64,000 bases of DNA from JAIOSM01 sp023143455 (GTDB lineage Bacteria > Desulfobacterota > Desulfobacteria > Desulfobacterales > Desulfobacteraceae). The stretch's first letter is position 1; each line of letters starts with the position of its first letter. The DNA lies in contig DAOVTW010000001.1 in the NCBI GenBank assembly GCA_030632885.1, positions 62,001 to 126,000 of the forward strand. Direction: 5' to 3'. Position numbers and translations under genes: made by a program. Below, piece after piece: positions 26,725-33,947 of this stretch. Below the pieces are notes generated by a model. The model saw only the letters and a program-made list of their open reading frames with translations, was not told the origin of the DNA and searched no databases.

Positions 26725-28212
26725 ATGAAAGAGAAAATAAAATATAAAGTATTTATTTGTTTTTATGTCTTTTGTTTTATATTTATTGCACATAGCTTTT
26801 CTTTTGCTCAAAAGAGAACCTATACTGTTTTTTTTGAAGGAGAAGATAACGAGCTTCATGTATACAAGGTGAATGGTACAGAACCCGGGAAAACTCTTAT
26901 GATATTAGGTGGAATCCAGGGGGACGAGGCAGCAGGATTTCTTGCAGCAGATCGATATGCTGATATTTCTTTAAAGAAAGGTAGCCTTATTGTTGTGCCA
27001 AGAGCTAATTTCCCTTCAATTTTGAAACAGGAAAGAAAAATTAATGAGGATATGAACAGAAAATTTTCTGGTCATGATGCAGGTCATTATGAAACAAAGG
27101 TGGTTGAGGTACTTAAGAAACTTATTAAGGAAAGTGATTGCTTGTTAAACCTGCATGAAGGATCAGGTATTTTTTCTGAAAAATGGAATAGCCCAATGCG
27201 TAATCCTAAAAGATTTGGGCAGTCAATTATTGCTGATACTGCTTTTTTTGAAGATAAAAAAACAGGAGTACAAATAGATCTTGAAGCGATGGCCAAAAGT
27301 GTAATTAAAGAAGTAAATAAACACATCACAAACCCTGAACATCTTTTTCATTTTAATAATCATGGAACAGCCGATACAGATACAATCCATAAAGAACAGA
27401 GAGGATCTGCAACATATTATGCTTTGTACCAATGCAAAATACCAGCTTTTGGTGTTGAATCTGCAAAAGCTCTCCCTCTAGAGCAAAAAGTTAAGCAGCA
27501 TATTTATGCTATTAATGGATTTATGGACTTGATGGGTATTATCCCTGAGACCCCTGGGATTGATCTAAAAAAGCCTGAACTACAATATATGATTATTTCG
27601 GTAAATGACTCTGTGCCTATGGTGGTTGGAACAATGCAGCATCTGAAAATCAATAAAGGTGATATAATCGAGGTGCTGGATATGGTTGCAAATTACAAAC
27701 GAGGTTTAAGTGCTGATATCATTGGAATTGGCAGTGGTTTTAACGATATGAGAAAAAAGTTTGTGATCAACGAAGAAACAAGAATTGTTGCCAAAAAAGA
27801 TTACTACACATGCGGCAGTATCTTCCTTGATTTTTTGCCTGCTGATATTGCAAAAGAAAGCAAGCTATCAGTTTCAGACTCAAAAGCTATTTCAATCCTT
27901 AAGTATAAGCTTAAAGTAAATGAGACAATACATATTGTAGAAAATTATAGTCATGTTAAGCTTAAAAGAGGAGATAAATTAGTTATTTTGGATTTAATCT
28001 CAGGTAAGATTGATCCATCTGAATATGTTGTAAATTTCAAGGGTTTTGTTGGTAATAAAAGGAATAATACAGGTGAGGATAGAGGTTATATTATTGATAC
28101 CTCCAAGAATGCCTTAATGAAGAAATACTCAATTAATAAACAAGATAAACAGTATTATATTAGCACAAGCTTAAATGATAAAGAAGTCGGTAAATTATTC
28201 ATAGATTTTTAA
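26725..28212 (+). CDS. Csd4-type peptidoglycan carboxypeptidase (M14/M99)
   Basis: The exported protein (signal peptide about 1-29, cut near SFAQ) has the zinc site GGIQGDE: Q65 and E68, with H144 in NLHEGSG. Most M14 enzymes have His where this has Gln. Gln is the known hallmark of H. pylori Csd4, which trims muropeptide tripeptides to dipeptides and sets helical shape. The nearby DMNRKF (110-114) also matches Csd4, and E245 in FGVESAK may be the catalytic Glu. The 495 residues include a C-terminal part of repeated beta-rich segments. It starts 9 nt after the unknown membrane protein and 42 nt before the bactofilin. A general deacylase role is the alternative. Confidence 0.87.
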   Translation: MKEKIKYKVFICFYVFCFIFIAHSFSFAQKRTYTVFFEGEDNELHVYKVNGTEPGKTLMILGGIQGDEAAGFLAADRYADISLKKGSLIVVPRANFPSILKQERKINEDMNRKFSGHDAGHYETKVVEVLKKLIKESDCLLNLHEGSGIFSEKWNSPMRNPKRFGQSIIADTAFFEDKKTGVQIDLEAMAKSVIKEVNKHITNPEHLFHFNNHGTADTDTIHKEQRGSATYYALYQCKIPAFGVESAKALPLEQKVKQHIYAINGFMDLMGIIPETPGIDLKKPELQYMIISVNDSVPMVVGTMQHLKINKGDIIEVLDMVANYKRGLSADIIGIGSGFNDMRKKFVINEETRIVAKKDYYTCGSIFLDFLPADIAKESKLSVSDSKAISILKYKLKVNETIHIVENYSHVKLKRGDKLVILDLISGKIDPSEYVVNFKGFVGNKRNNTGEDRGYIIDTSKNALMKKYSINKQDKQYYISTSLNDKEVGKLFIDF

Positions 28213-28254
28213 TTTAATTTTTTAATAGACCATAAAGCGAGGAGAGAGACAAAG

Positions 28255-28662
28255 ATGGATAAAAAAAATCTTTCAATAATTGATAAAGAACTTACAATTG
28301 ATGGTTCAATTTCAAGTAGTGGAAAATTAATAATAAAAGGCAAGGTAAGGGGAGAAATCAAAGGAGATGTTATTGTAATTGCAGAGGATGGAGAAGTGGA
28401 GTCAAATTCAGCCATTGTTGCGAGCATGACTGTTGGTGGAAAATTTACTGGAGATGTTATTGCTTCTAAAGAATTGATAATACTTTCTACAGGAAGCTGC
28501 TCTGGTAAGGTCGAATGCAAAGATTTGATTGTTGAAAATGGCGGCGTGCTGAATGCAGAAGTGTCTTGTACTACTTCGAGTCCGGCAGGCGGGGGAAGGC
28601 AAAGAGAAATAATTAAACTCGCAAAAAAAGAGATGAAAGAAACTAATAAGATTGAATTATAG
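28255..28662 (+). CDS. Bactofilin-family polymer-forming cytoskeletal protein
   Basis: The 135-residue cytoplasmic protein has the short repeat pattern of the bactofilin beta-helix. Hydrophobic residues recur every few positions, as in LTIDGSISSSGKLIIKGKVRG, GKFTGDVIASKELIILSTG and SGKVECKDLIVENGGVLNAEV. It has a polar Gly/Lys tail. Bactofilins polymerise without nucleotide and position peptidoglycan enzymes; H. pylori CcmA does so for helical shape. It has a GAGGAGAG ribosome site, follows the Csd4-like gene, and is last before the rplM promoter. Confidence 0.92.
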   Translation: MDKKNLSIIDKELTIDGSISSSGKLIIKGKVRGEIKGDVIVIAEDGEVESNSAIVASMTVGGKFTGDVIASKELIILSTGSCSGKVECKDLIVENGGVLNAEVSCTTSSPAGGGRQREIIKLAKKEMKETNKIEL

Positions 28663-28669
28663 AATTTCC

Positions 28670-28698
28670 TTGACATGTTTGCGAAAATATAATAATAA
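28670..28698 (+). promoter_or_regulatory. Candidate promoter of rplM-rpsI
   Basis: TTGACA (28670-28675), a 17-nt spacer and TAATAA (28693-28698) lie between the bactofilin stop and rplM. The predicted leader is about 35 nt. Confidence 0.5.
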
Positions 28699-28739
28699 TA
28701 TCAAATTATTTTTTTGATATGAACAGGAGTAGGAAGACA

Positions 28740-29183
28740 TTGAATAAATTCACATATAGTGCAAAAAGATCAGATAACAAAGAGAAATGGTGTGTCATTG
28801 ATGCTGAGGATAAAGTCCTTGGTAGACTTGCATCGGAAGTTGCAAGAAGGATTAGAGGGAAACATAATCCTTTATTCACTCCCCACGTTGATACAGGAGA
28901 CTGGGTGATTGTTATTAATGCTGATAAAATACGTCTCACAGGAAAAAAATGGGATGACAAAAAATATTATAGACACTCAGGCTATATTGGCAGCATAAAA
29001 TCAGAAACAGCTCGGGAGCTCCATGACCGGAAACCCACAGAGCTTGTAAAAAAAGCTATTACAGGAATGCTTCCTAAAAATAAACTTGGAAGAAAACTTA
29101 ATAGTAAATTATTTGTTTATGCAAATGACCAGCATCCCCATGCTGCTCAGAAACCTGAAACCATTGAATTATTGAATATTTAA
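28740..29183 (+). CDS. rplM: 50S ribosomal protein L13
   Basis: L13 is an early-assembly 50S protein. TTG 28740 is chosen because it gives the conserved start MNKFTYSAK (147 residues, near the usual 142) and AGGA lies 5 nt upstream. An ATG at 28719 would add seven non-conserved residues and would itself lie upstream of the ribosome site. Family blocks WCVIDAEDKVLGRLASEVA, YTPHVDTGD-like FTPHVDTGDWVIVINAD and GMLPKNKLGR are clear. rpsI follows after 17 nt. Confidence 0.96.
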   Translation: MNKFTYSAKRSDNKEKWCVIDAEDKVLGRLASEVARRIRGKHNPLFTPHVDTGDWVIVINADKIRLTGKKWDDKKYYRHSGYIGSIKSETARELHDRKPTELVKKAITGMLPKNKLGRKLNSKLFVYANDQHPHAAQKPETIELLNI

Positions 29184-29200
29184 GGAACTGAAAAGTATTT

Positions 29201-29596
29201 ATGGAAAATACAAATATGTTTTATGCAACAGGTAAAAGAAAAAGTTCTATTGCAAAAGTATGGCTAACACCTGGTAAAGGCAAATTTATTGTTAATAATA
29301 AAAACATGAATGAATATTTTGTACAGGATTCTGTCCAGAGTATGCTTACAGCCCCCCTTACATTAGTTGAAAAAAATGATGCATTTGATATCAAAATTAC
29401 TGTACTAGGCGGTGGTGTTTCAGGTCAGGCAGGCGCCATAACACTTGGTTTGTCAAGAGCGCTTCTTCTTGTTGATTCAGATCTTCGCGGTATTTTAAAA
29501 GATTATGGATACCTTACGCGAGATTCAAGAATGAAAGAGCGTAAAAAATATGGAAAAAAAGGAGCAAGAGCAAGTTTTCAGTTTTCAAAAAGATAA
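29201..29596 (+). CDS. rpsI: 30S ribosomal protein S9
   Basis: S9 is a 30S head protein whose C-terminal tail reaches the P-site tRNA. The 131 residues include YATGKRKSSIAKVWL at the start, GGGVSGQAGAITLGLSRAL, and the tail KKYGKKGARASFQFSKR with its conserved terminal KR. It is second in rplM-rpsI and is followed by a terminator. Confidence 0.98.
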   Translation: MENTNMFYATGKRKSSIAKVWLTPGKGKFIVNNKNMNEYFVQDSVQSMLTAPLTLVEKNDAFDIKITVLGGGVSGQAGAITLGLSRALLLVDSDLRGILKDYGYLTRDSRMKERKKYGKKGARASFQFSKR

Positions 29597-29627
29597 CCTG
29601 CTTTATAAAATATTTTTTTGTTTAAAA

Positions 29628-29656
29628 GGCGAGTATTGTAAAATGCTCGTCTTTTT
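29628..29656 (+). terminator. Terminator of rplM-rpsI
   Basis: Stem GGCGAGTATT / AATGCTCGTC with two G-T wobbles, followed by five T, 31 nt after the rpsI stop. Confidence 0.75.
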
Positions 29657-29669
29657 CTGCTTCTAAATA

Positions 29670-31094
29670 ATGAAGACTTACTTGTTTTATGATGTTGAGA
29701 CAAGTGGGCTAAATCCCGCCTTTGATCAAATCCTCACTTTTGCCTCCATCCGATGTGATAAAGAATTTAATGAAATAGAGCGTAACTCAGTAATAATTCA
29801 GTTGAGACCTGATGTTGTCCCTTCACCGCAAGCTTTTATTATTCACAGGCTGAGTTATAATGATTTAAAAGCCGGCATGTTAGAATATGACGCTGCTAAG
29901 AAAATACATAAAATACTAAATAAACCAGGGACCGTGAGTCTTGGCTACAATACCCTACGGTTTGACGATGAGTTTTTAAGATTTTTCTTTTATAGGAACC
30001 TTCTTGACCCTTACACCCATCAATATGGTAAAGGGTGTTCCCGCATGGATATACTTCCTTTATCAACACTTTTTTATATTTTTAACCCTGGGATAATCAG
30101 CTGGCCTCAAAATAATGGGAAAACCAGTTTTAAGCTTGAAAATATAAGCAAAGAGAATTCTCTTATAACATCTGGGAGAGCGCATGAAGCAATGACAGAT
30201 GTAGAGGCTACATACAATCTCACTAAAATATTTGCAAAGGATCATAAGATTTTCAATTATTCCATCGATTTTTTTAATAAACTCAAAGATGACATAAGAA
30301 TTAACAAATTTAAAAATTCCTTTGATATAAAAGGACAGCCATTTAAACTTGGGATTATGGTCTCTCACCAATTGGGTTTTGATAATAAATATATGGCTTT
30401 GGTTATTAATATTGGTAAATCTATAAAATACTCAAATCAGAATTTATGGTTAAGACTTGATAAAGAAAATATACTCGATTTCGCCTTAAACCCTGAAGAA
30501 TCAATGGCTTTGGTTGTAAGAAAGAGATATGGAGACCTTCCAATAATTCTCCCTGTTATAGACAGATTCTATGAAAAACTTCTAGATAAAAATACAAAGA
30601 TAGCTGAAAACAACCTCAAAGTAATTTCAAAGCAGAGTGATGATTTTTTTAAAATTATTAACTTTCATAAAGAATTCAAATATCCGTATATTCCTGATCT
30701 TGACCCTGATGCTGCTCTTTATCAGGCAGGTTTTTTTAATAAACATGAAAAAAATGATATGTCAGCTTTCCATGGAGCAGTTGCTATTGATAAAATTAAG
30801 ATAGCTGAGCAAATGACCAGTGAGAGAATTCAAATCCTTGCTAAAAGGATTGTTCAAAGAAATTATCCATCAGATTTATTAAAGTTTTCACGTTCTGAAT
30901 TTACTGAATTCAACGAATTAATGAATAAAATTAGATTGTCTGAATCTAAAAGCGTTGTTAAGGGATTTAAAAACGATACAAAGCTAAATTGTAAAGACGC
31001 TTTAAGAGAGCTTAAAGACACCCTGAAATTTACACTTGATAATGAGCAAAAAGAAGTTTTAAACTGGCTACAAGGTTATATCGAAAAAATGTAG
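29670..31094 (+). CDS. sbcB: Exodeoxyribonuclease I (SbcB)
   Basis: SbcB is a 3'-5' exonuclease on single-stranded DNA in recombination and mismatch repair. The 474 residues carry the DEDDh fold: D-E in YDVETSGLNPAFDQI, the TLRFDDEF region with an Asp, and H-x4-D in AHEAMTDVEAT. A C-terminal SH3-like and helical domain follows. It starts closely after the rpsI terminator with no strong ribosome site and is convergent with the PilZ gene, 7 nt away. ExoI family membership is clear from ISKENSLITSGRAHEAM. Confidence 0.92.
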   Translation: MKTYLFYDVETSGLNPAFDQILTFASIRCDKEFNEIERNSVIIQLRPDVVPSPQAFIIHRLSYNDLKAGMLEYDAAKKIHKILNKPGTVSLGYNTLRFDDEFLRFFFYRNLLDPYTHQYGKGCSRMDILPLSTLFYIFNPGIISWPQNNGKTSFKLENISKENSLITSGRAHEAMTDVEATYNLTKIFAKDHKIFNYSIDFFNKLKDDIRINKFKNSFDIKGQPFKLGIMVSHQLGFDNKYMALVINIGKSIKYSNQNLWLRLDKENILDFALNPEESMALVVRKRYGDLPIILPVIDRFYEKLLDKNTKIAENNLKVISKQSDDFFKIINFHKEFKYPYIPDLDPDAALYQAGFFNKHEKNDMSAFHGAVAIDKIKIAEQMTSERIQILAKRIVQRNYPSDLLKFSRSEFTEFNELMNKIRLSESKSVVKGFKNDTKLNCKDALRELKDTLKFTLDNEQKEVLNWLQGYIEKM

Positions 31095-31101
31095 ATACAA
31101 T

Positions 31102-31863
31102 TTATAATCTGGAAAGTCTTTGAAGCTCATCTACCTGTGCTTCATGGATAAATGTATTTAAAGCATTTTCTTTTTCTGAAGAGATGTTAATGAATTTCAT
31201 GCCTAGGAAAATATGAGTTTCTGAAAAATCGCTGTTCAATCTTGTTATTTCTGCGTTGGCAGGGATAATTGCTACAGGTTCCATTTTTGTAGGATCGTCT
31301 TTTGCCTCTTTTTGAAGGATCATACCTATTTTAATTGTTTCATGCATTTTTATTCTGGTAAGTGGATTTACTTTCATGTTTATTTTTTTTGGGCAAAGAA
31401 TCCCCGAGCCTGCAAAGGAGACATCACGGAAAATAAAGTCTCTTTTAGTAATATATTCATCGTCAAGATAAATAATTTTACCATTAATTGAGAAATGATT
31501 GCTTAAGGGCAATCTATATGCAGAGCGGATATTTGTTGTTTCAGTTAATGGTGGAAAATATTTTAGTTCTATAGCAGCTACCCTATTGCTCCCGGCAAGT
31601 TTAAAGTCTTTTATAAATTTTATGGGTTTACATTTGATGCCAACTCGAATTTTACCTTTGTTTCCTCTGATTACAGCAGTTAAATGCATTTCAGTATAGT
31701 TTGCATTTTTGGTAATAGGGTTTAATGGTTGGGCTACTATGATGGTTTGATCATCACAATTGATATCATAAATTATCGATGATTTAGCATACGGGACAAG
31801 TGAATTTATATTGAATACTAAATCCACGCCCATGGAAGGAATAAATATTTTTTTTAGTTCCAT
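31102..31863 (-). CDS. PilZ-domain cyclic-di-GMP-binding protein (YcgR-like layout)
   Basis: A 253-residue cytoplasmic protein. It has an N-terminal beta domain of about 105 residues (YcgR-N-like) and a PilZ domain with both c-di-GMP motifs: R113-SAY-R117 (RxxxR) and D147-V-S-F-A-G152 (DxSxxG). Such proteins couple c-di-GMP to motility or surface output. There is no flagellar gene beside it, so the target is unknown. It lies downstream of HU, separated by a terminator. Confidence 0.88.
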   Translation of the reverse strand: MELKKIFIPSMGVDLVFNINSLVPYAKSSIIYDINCDDQTIIVAQPLNPITKNANYTEMHLTAVIRGNKGKIRVGIKCKPIKFIKDFKLAGSNRVAAIELKYFPPLTETTNIRSAYRLPLSNHFSINGKIIYLDDEYITKRDFIFRDVSFAGSGILCPKKINMKVNPLTRIKMHETIKIGMILQKEAKDDPTKMEPVAIIPANAEITRLNSDFSETHIFLGMKFINISSEKENALNTFIHEAQVDELQRLSRL

Positions 31864-31870
31864 ATGCCAT

Positions 31871-31919
31871 TAAAAAAAATCAGGCAATATATTGTTAATT
31901 CCAAGTATATTGCCTGATT
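31871..31919 (-). terminator. Terminator of the HU gene
   Basis: Arms AATCAGGCAATAT (31878-31890) and ATATTGCCTGATT (31907-31919) form a perfect 13-bp stem. On the minus strand it is followed by a run of eight T. Confidence 0.85.
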
Positions 31920-31935
31920 AATATTGAATAATTGT

Positions 31936-32214
31936 TTATTTTACTGCATCTTTTAAGGCTTTGCCTGGAACGAATTTAGGGACAGTTCTTGCTGGAATGT
32001 CAATCTCTTTACCAGTCTGTGGGTTTCTTCCCTTTCTTGCTTTTCTGTCAGCCGTTTTAAATGTACCAAACCCGACTAAAGTTACAGAATCGTTGTTAGA
32101 AAGTGCTTCTGTAATTGCTGCAATCATGCAATCCACCGCTGCGTAAGCTTCTTTTTTGCTGTTTAGTACTTCAGAAACCTTGTTAATTAAATCGCCTTTG
32201 TTCATCTTTATCAC
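31936..32214 (-). CDS. HU-family DNA-binding protein
   Basis: A nucleoid-associated histone-like protein of 92 residues. It starts MIKMNKGDLINKVSEVLNSK and has the signature GFGTFKTADRKARKGRNPQTG, with the DNA-arm Pro in IPARTVPKFVPGKALK. HU rather than IHF is preferred because it is a single isolated gene. A good ribosome site (AAGGAG) precedes the ATG, and a palindrome and a promoter lie upstream. Confidence 0.95.
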   Translation of the reverse strand: MIKMNKGDLINKVSEVLNSKKEAYAAVDCMIAAITEALSNNDSVTLVGFGTFKTADRKARKGRNPQTGKEIDIPARTVPKFVPGKALKDAVK

Positions 32215-32236
32215 TCCTTTTTTACGGTTTGCATAT

Positions 32237-32255
32237 TAAATTCAAATTGAATTTA
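32237..32255. promoter_or_regulatory. Palindrome in the HU 5' leader
   Basis: TAAATTCAA-A-TTGAATTTA is a perfect palindrome with 9-bp arms. It lies between the predicted HU transcription start (near 32286) and its ATG. It could be an operator or an mRNA structure. Confidence 0.4.
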
Positions 32256-32292
32256 ACTTACCAAGTTAGTTACCTTATAAAGCATTAACCGT

Positions 32293-32321
32293 ACGTTACG
32301 CGGTTGTAGAGCACGTGTCAA
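32293..32321 (-). promoter_or_regulatory. Candidate sigma-70 promoter of the HU gene
   Basis: On the minus strand TTGACA (32321-32316), a 17-nt spacer and TAACGT (32298-32293), about 80 nt before the HU start. Confidence 0.45.
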
Positions 32322-32404
32322 GTGTTTATTCCAATTTTTTTTGTAAAAAAGTTGCTAAACATGCATTAAACCATTAAAATGAAGAATAAAGAAAGGAGGG
32401 CGTT

Positions 32405-32869
32405 ATGGATGCTTCATTAGTGAATCCCTTTATTGAAGGGGCTTTATACATTCTTGACACAACTGCTTTAGTTAAAGTGAAGCCTGAACCAATTTTTTTA
32501 AAAAAGGATGCAATATCTCTTGGAGATATTACCGGAATGCTTAATATGGATGGAGATGTATCAGGTTCCATTGCTATTGCTTTTCATAAAAAGTGTATTC
32601 TTGGAGTTGTTTCTGCAATGTTTGGAGAAGAAATGACCGAAATGAATGAGGAAATTGACGATGCTGTTGGGGAAATCAGCAATATGGTGGCAGGCCATGT
32701 CACTACAAAGATAGCAGAGATGGGTAAAAAGGTAAAAATTAAATTGTCAACAGTAGTATCAGGCGAGGATCATGTTGTTGGGCATATTGACGGTGCAGAG
32801 CATGTTTTGGCGATTCCCTTTAAAACAACAAAAGGCTGGCTTTTTATAGAAGTAGCTATTAAGGGGTAA
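32405..32869 (+). CDS. CheX-type CheY-P phosphatase domain protein
   Basis: A soluble 154-residue protein with the CheC/CheX/FliY active-site helix D86-x3-E90-x2-N93 (DDAVGEISNMVAG), which in the family dephosphorylates CheY-P. The rest shows the alternating beta-alpha pattern of CheX. GGAGG precedes the ATG. No other chemotaxis gene is nearby, so it may serve a separate response-regulator circuit. It is convergent with the prepilin peptidase gene. Confidence 0.85.
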   Translation: MDASLVNPFIEGALYILDTTALVKVKPEPIFLKKDAISLGDITGMLNMDGDVSGSIAIAFHKKCILGVVSAMFGEEMTEMNEEIDDAVGEISNMVAGHVTTKIAEMGKKVKIKLSTVVSGEDHVVGHIDGAEHVLAIPFKTTKGWLFIEVAIKG

Positions 32870-32904
32870 AAAAAGTTAACGATTTATTTGTCAAAGACTA
32901 TCCG

Positions 32905-33702
32905 TTAAATAATAGTATTTGTAAGGTACCATTTTATGAGAGCTTGGCCAAAAAATATATAAATTACAGCTCCAATAGAGAGATATGGACCAAACGGAAT
33001 TTTAAGCTTTATATCTATAATTCTTGAGGATATCATTATTATAATTCCGGCGATTGTTCCGGTGAGCGATCCAATAAAAACAGTAACAATAACACCTTTC
33101 CATCCGATTGCAGCACCAATCATGGCAAGCAGCTTAATATCGCCTCCCCCCATACCCTCGGTTTTTTTAATTATGTAATATGTTATGGAGATAAAATATA
33201 GGCTTCCGCCTCCTAAAAGAATTCCAAGAATGGAATCAATAACGCTTATATCAGGTACAAATAGGGGAGCTGTTGCAAAAATAATAATTCCTGGTAAAGA
33301 AAAAATGTCAGGGATTATTTGATAATCAATATCAATAAAAGAAATAATAATTAATATTGAAATAAAAACAAACCAGAAAATTGTTGTTATGGAATAACCA
33401 AATTTTAGATAGAGGGCAACCAGAATTACTCCTGTCAATGCTTCAACAATCGGATATCTTAAAGAGAATGGATGTTTACAATATTTACATTTTCCTTGCA
33501 GAATAAAATAACTTAAAACTGGTATATTTAAATAAAACGGGATTTTTTTTTTACAAAAAGGACAGGAGGAGCCTGGGGTAACAATGGATTCTTTTTTTGG
33601 AATTCTATAGATGCAGACATTATAAAAGCTGCCTGCCGATGCTCCAAGCATAAAAATCAGGAATAATAGTAATTGTTCTATATGCTCTACATAAATGTCC
33701 AT
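32905..33702 (-). CDS. pilD: Type IV prepilin peptidase / N-methyltransferase (A24)
   Basis: A polytopic inner-membrane aspartic protease that cuts and methylates type IV prepilins or type II secretion pseudopilins. The 265 residues have the zinc-binding pairs C47-x2-C50 and C72-x2-C75 of the methylase domain, an Asp in FIDIDYQIIPD (124-126) and the second Asp in GMGGGDIKLL (D188). About eight membrane helices are seen. No pilus genes are adjacent, as is common for this gene. Confidence 0.93.
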   Translation of the reverse strand: MDIYVEHIEQLLLFLIFMLGASAGSFYNVCIYRIPKKESIVTPGSSCPFCKKKIPFYLNIPVLSYFILQGKCKYCKHPFSLRYPIVEALTGVILVALYLKFGYSITTIFWFVFISILIIISFIDIDYQIIPDIFSLPGIIIFATAPLFVPDISVIDSILGILLGGGSLYFISITYYIIKKTEGMGGGDIKLLAMIGAAIGWKGVIVTVFIGSLTGTIAGIIIMISSRIIDIKLKIPFGPYLSIGAVIYIFFGQALIKWYLTNTII

Positions 33703-33947
33703 TAATTTTTGGCTCCTTAATCAAAAATGTTAATTTATGATTAAAAATAGACAAAAGCATTTTATCTGTCAATCCTTTAAAAAGATAAAGTATTAGCAGG
33801 TATTGTTTAAATTTTGATAAAAAAAAGATAAGATATGTTGTAAAAGGTAAAAAATGTTTTATTGTAAAAGTACAATTATGATTATTCATTATATAATAGT
33901 TGGATAAATGATACTTAAAAAGGAATAGAAAGGGGTAATAAATATAA

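Noticed and set aside
28209..28676. A 155-codon minus-strand frame over the bactofilin gene
   Set aside because: Antisense shadow of the regular bactofilin repeat pattern.
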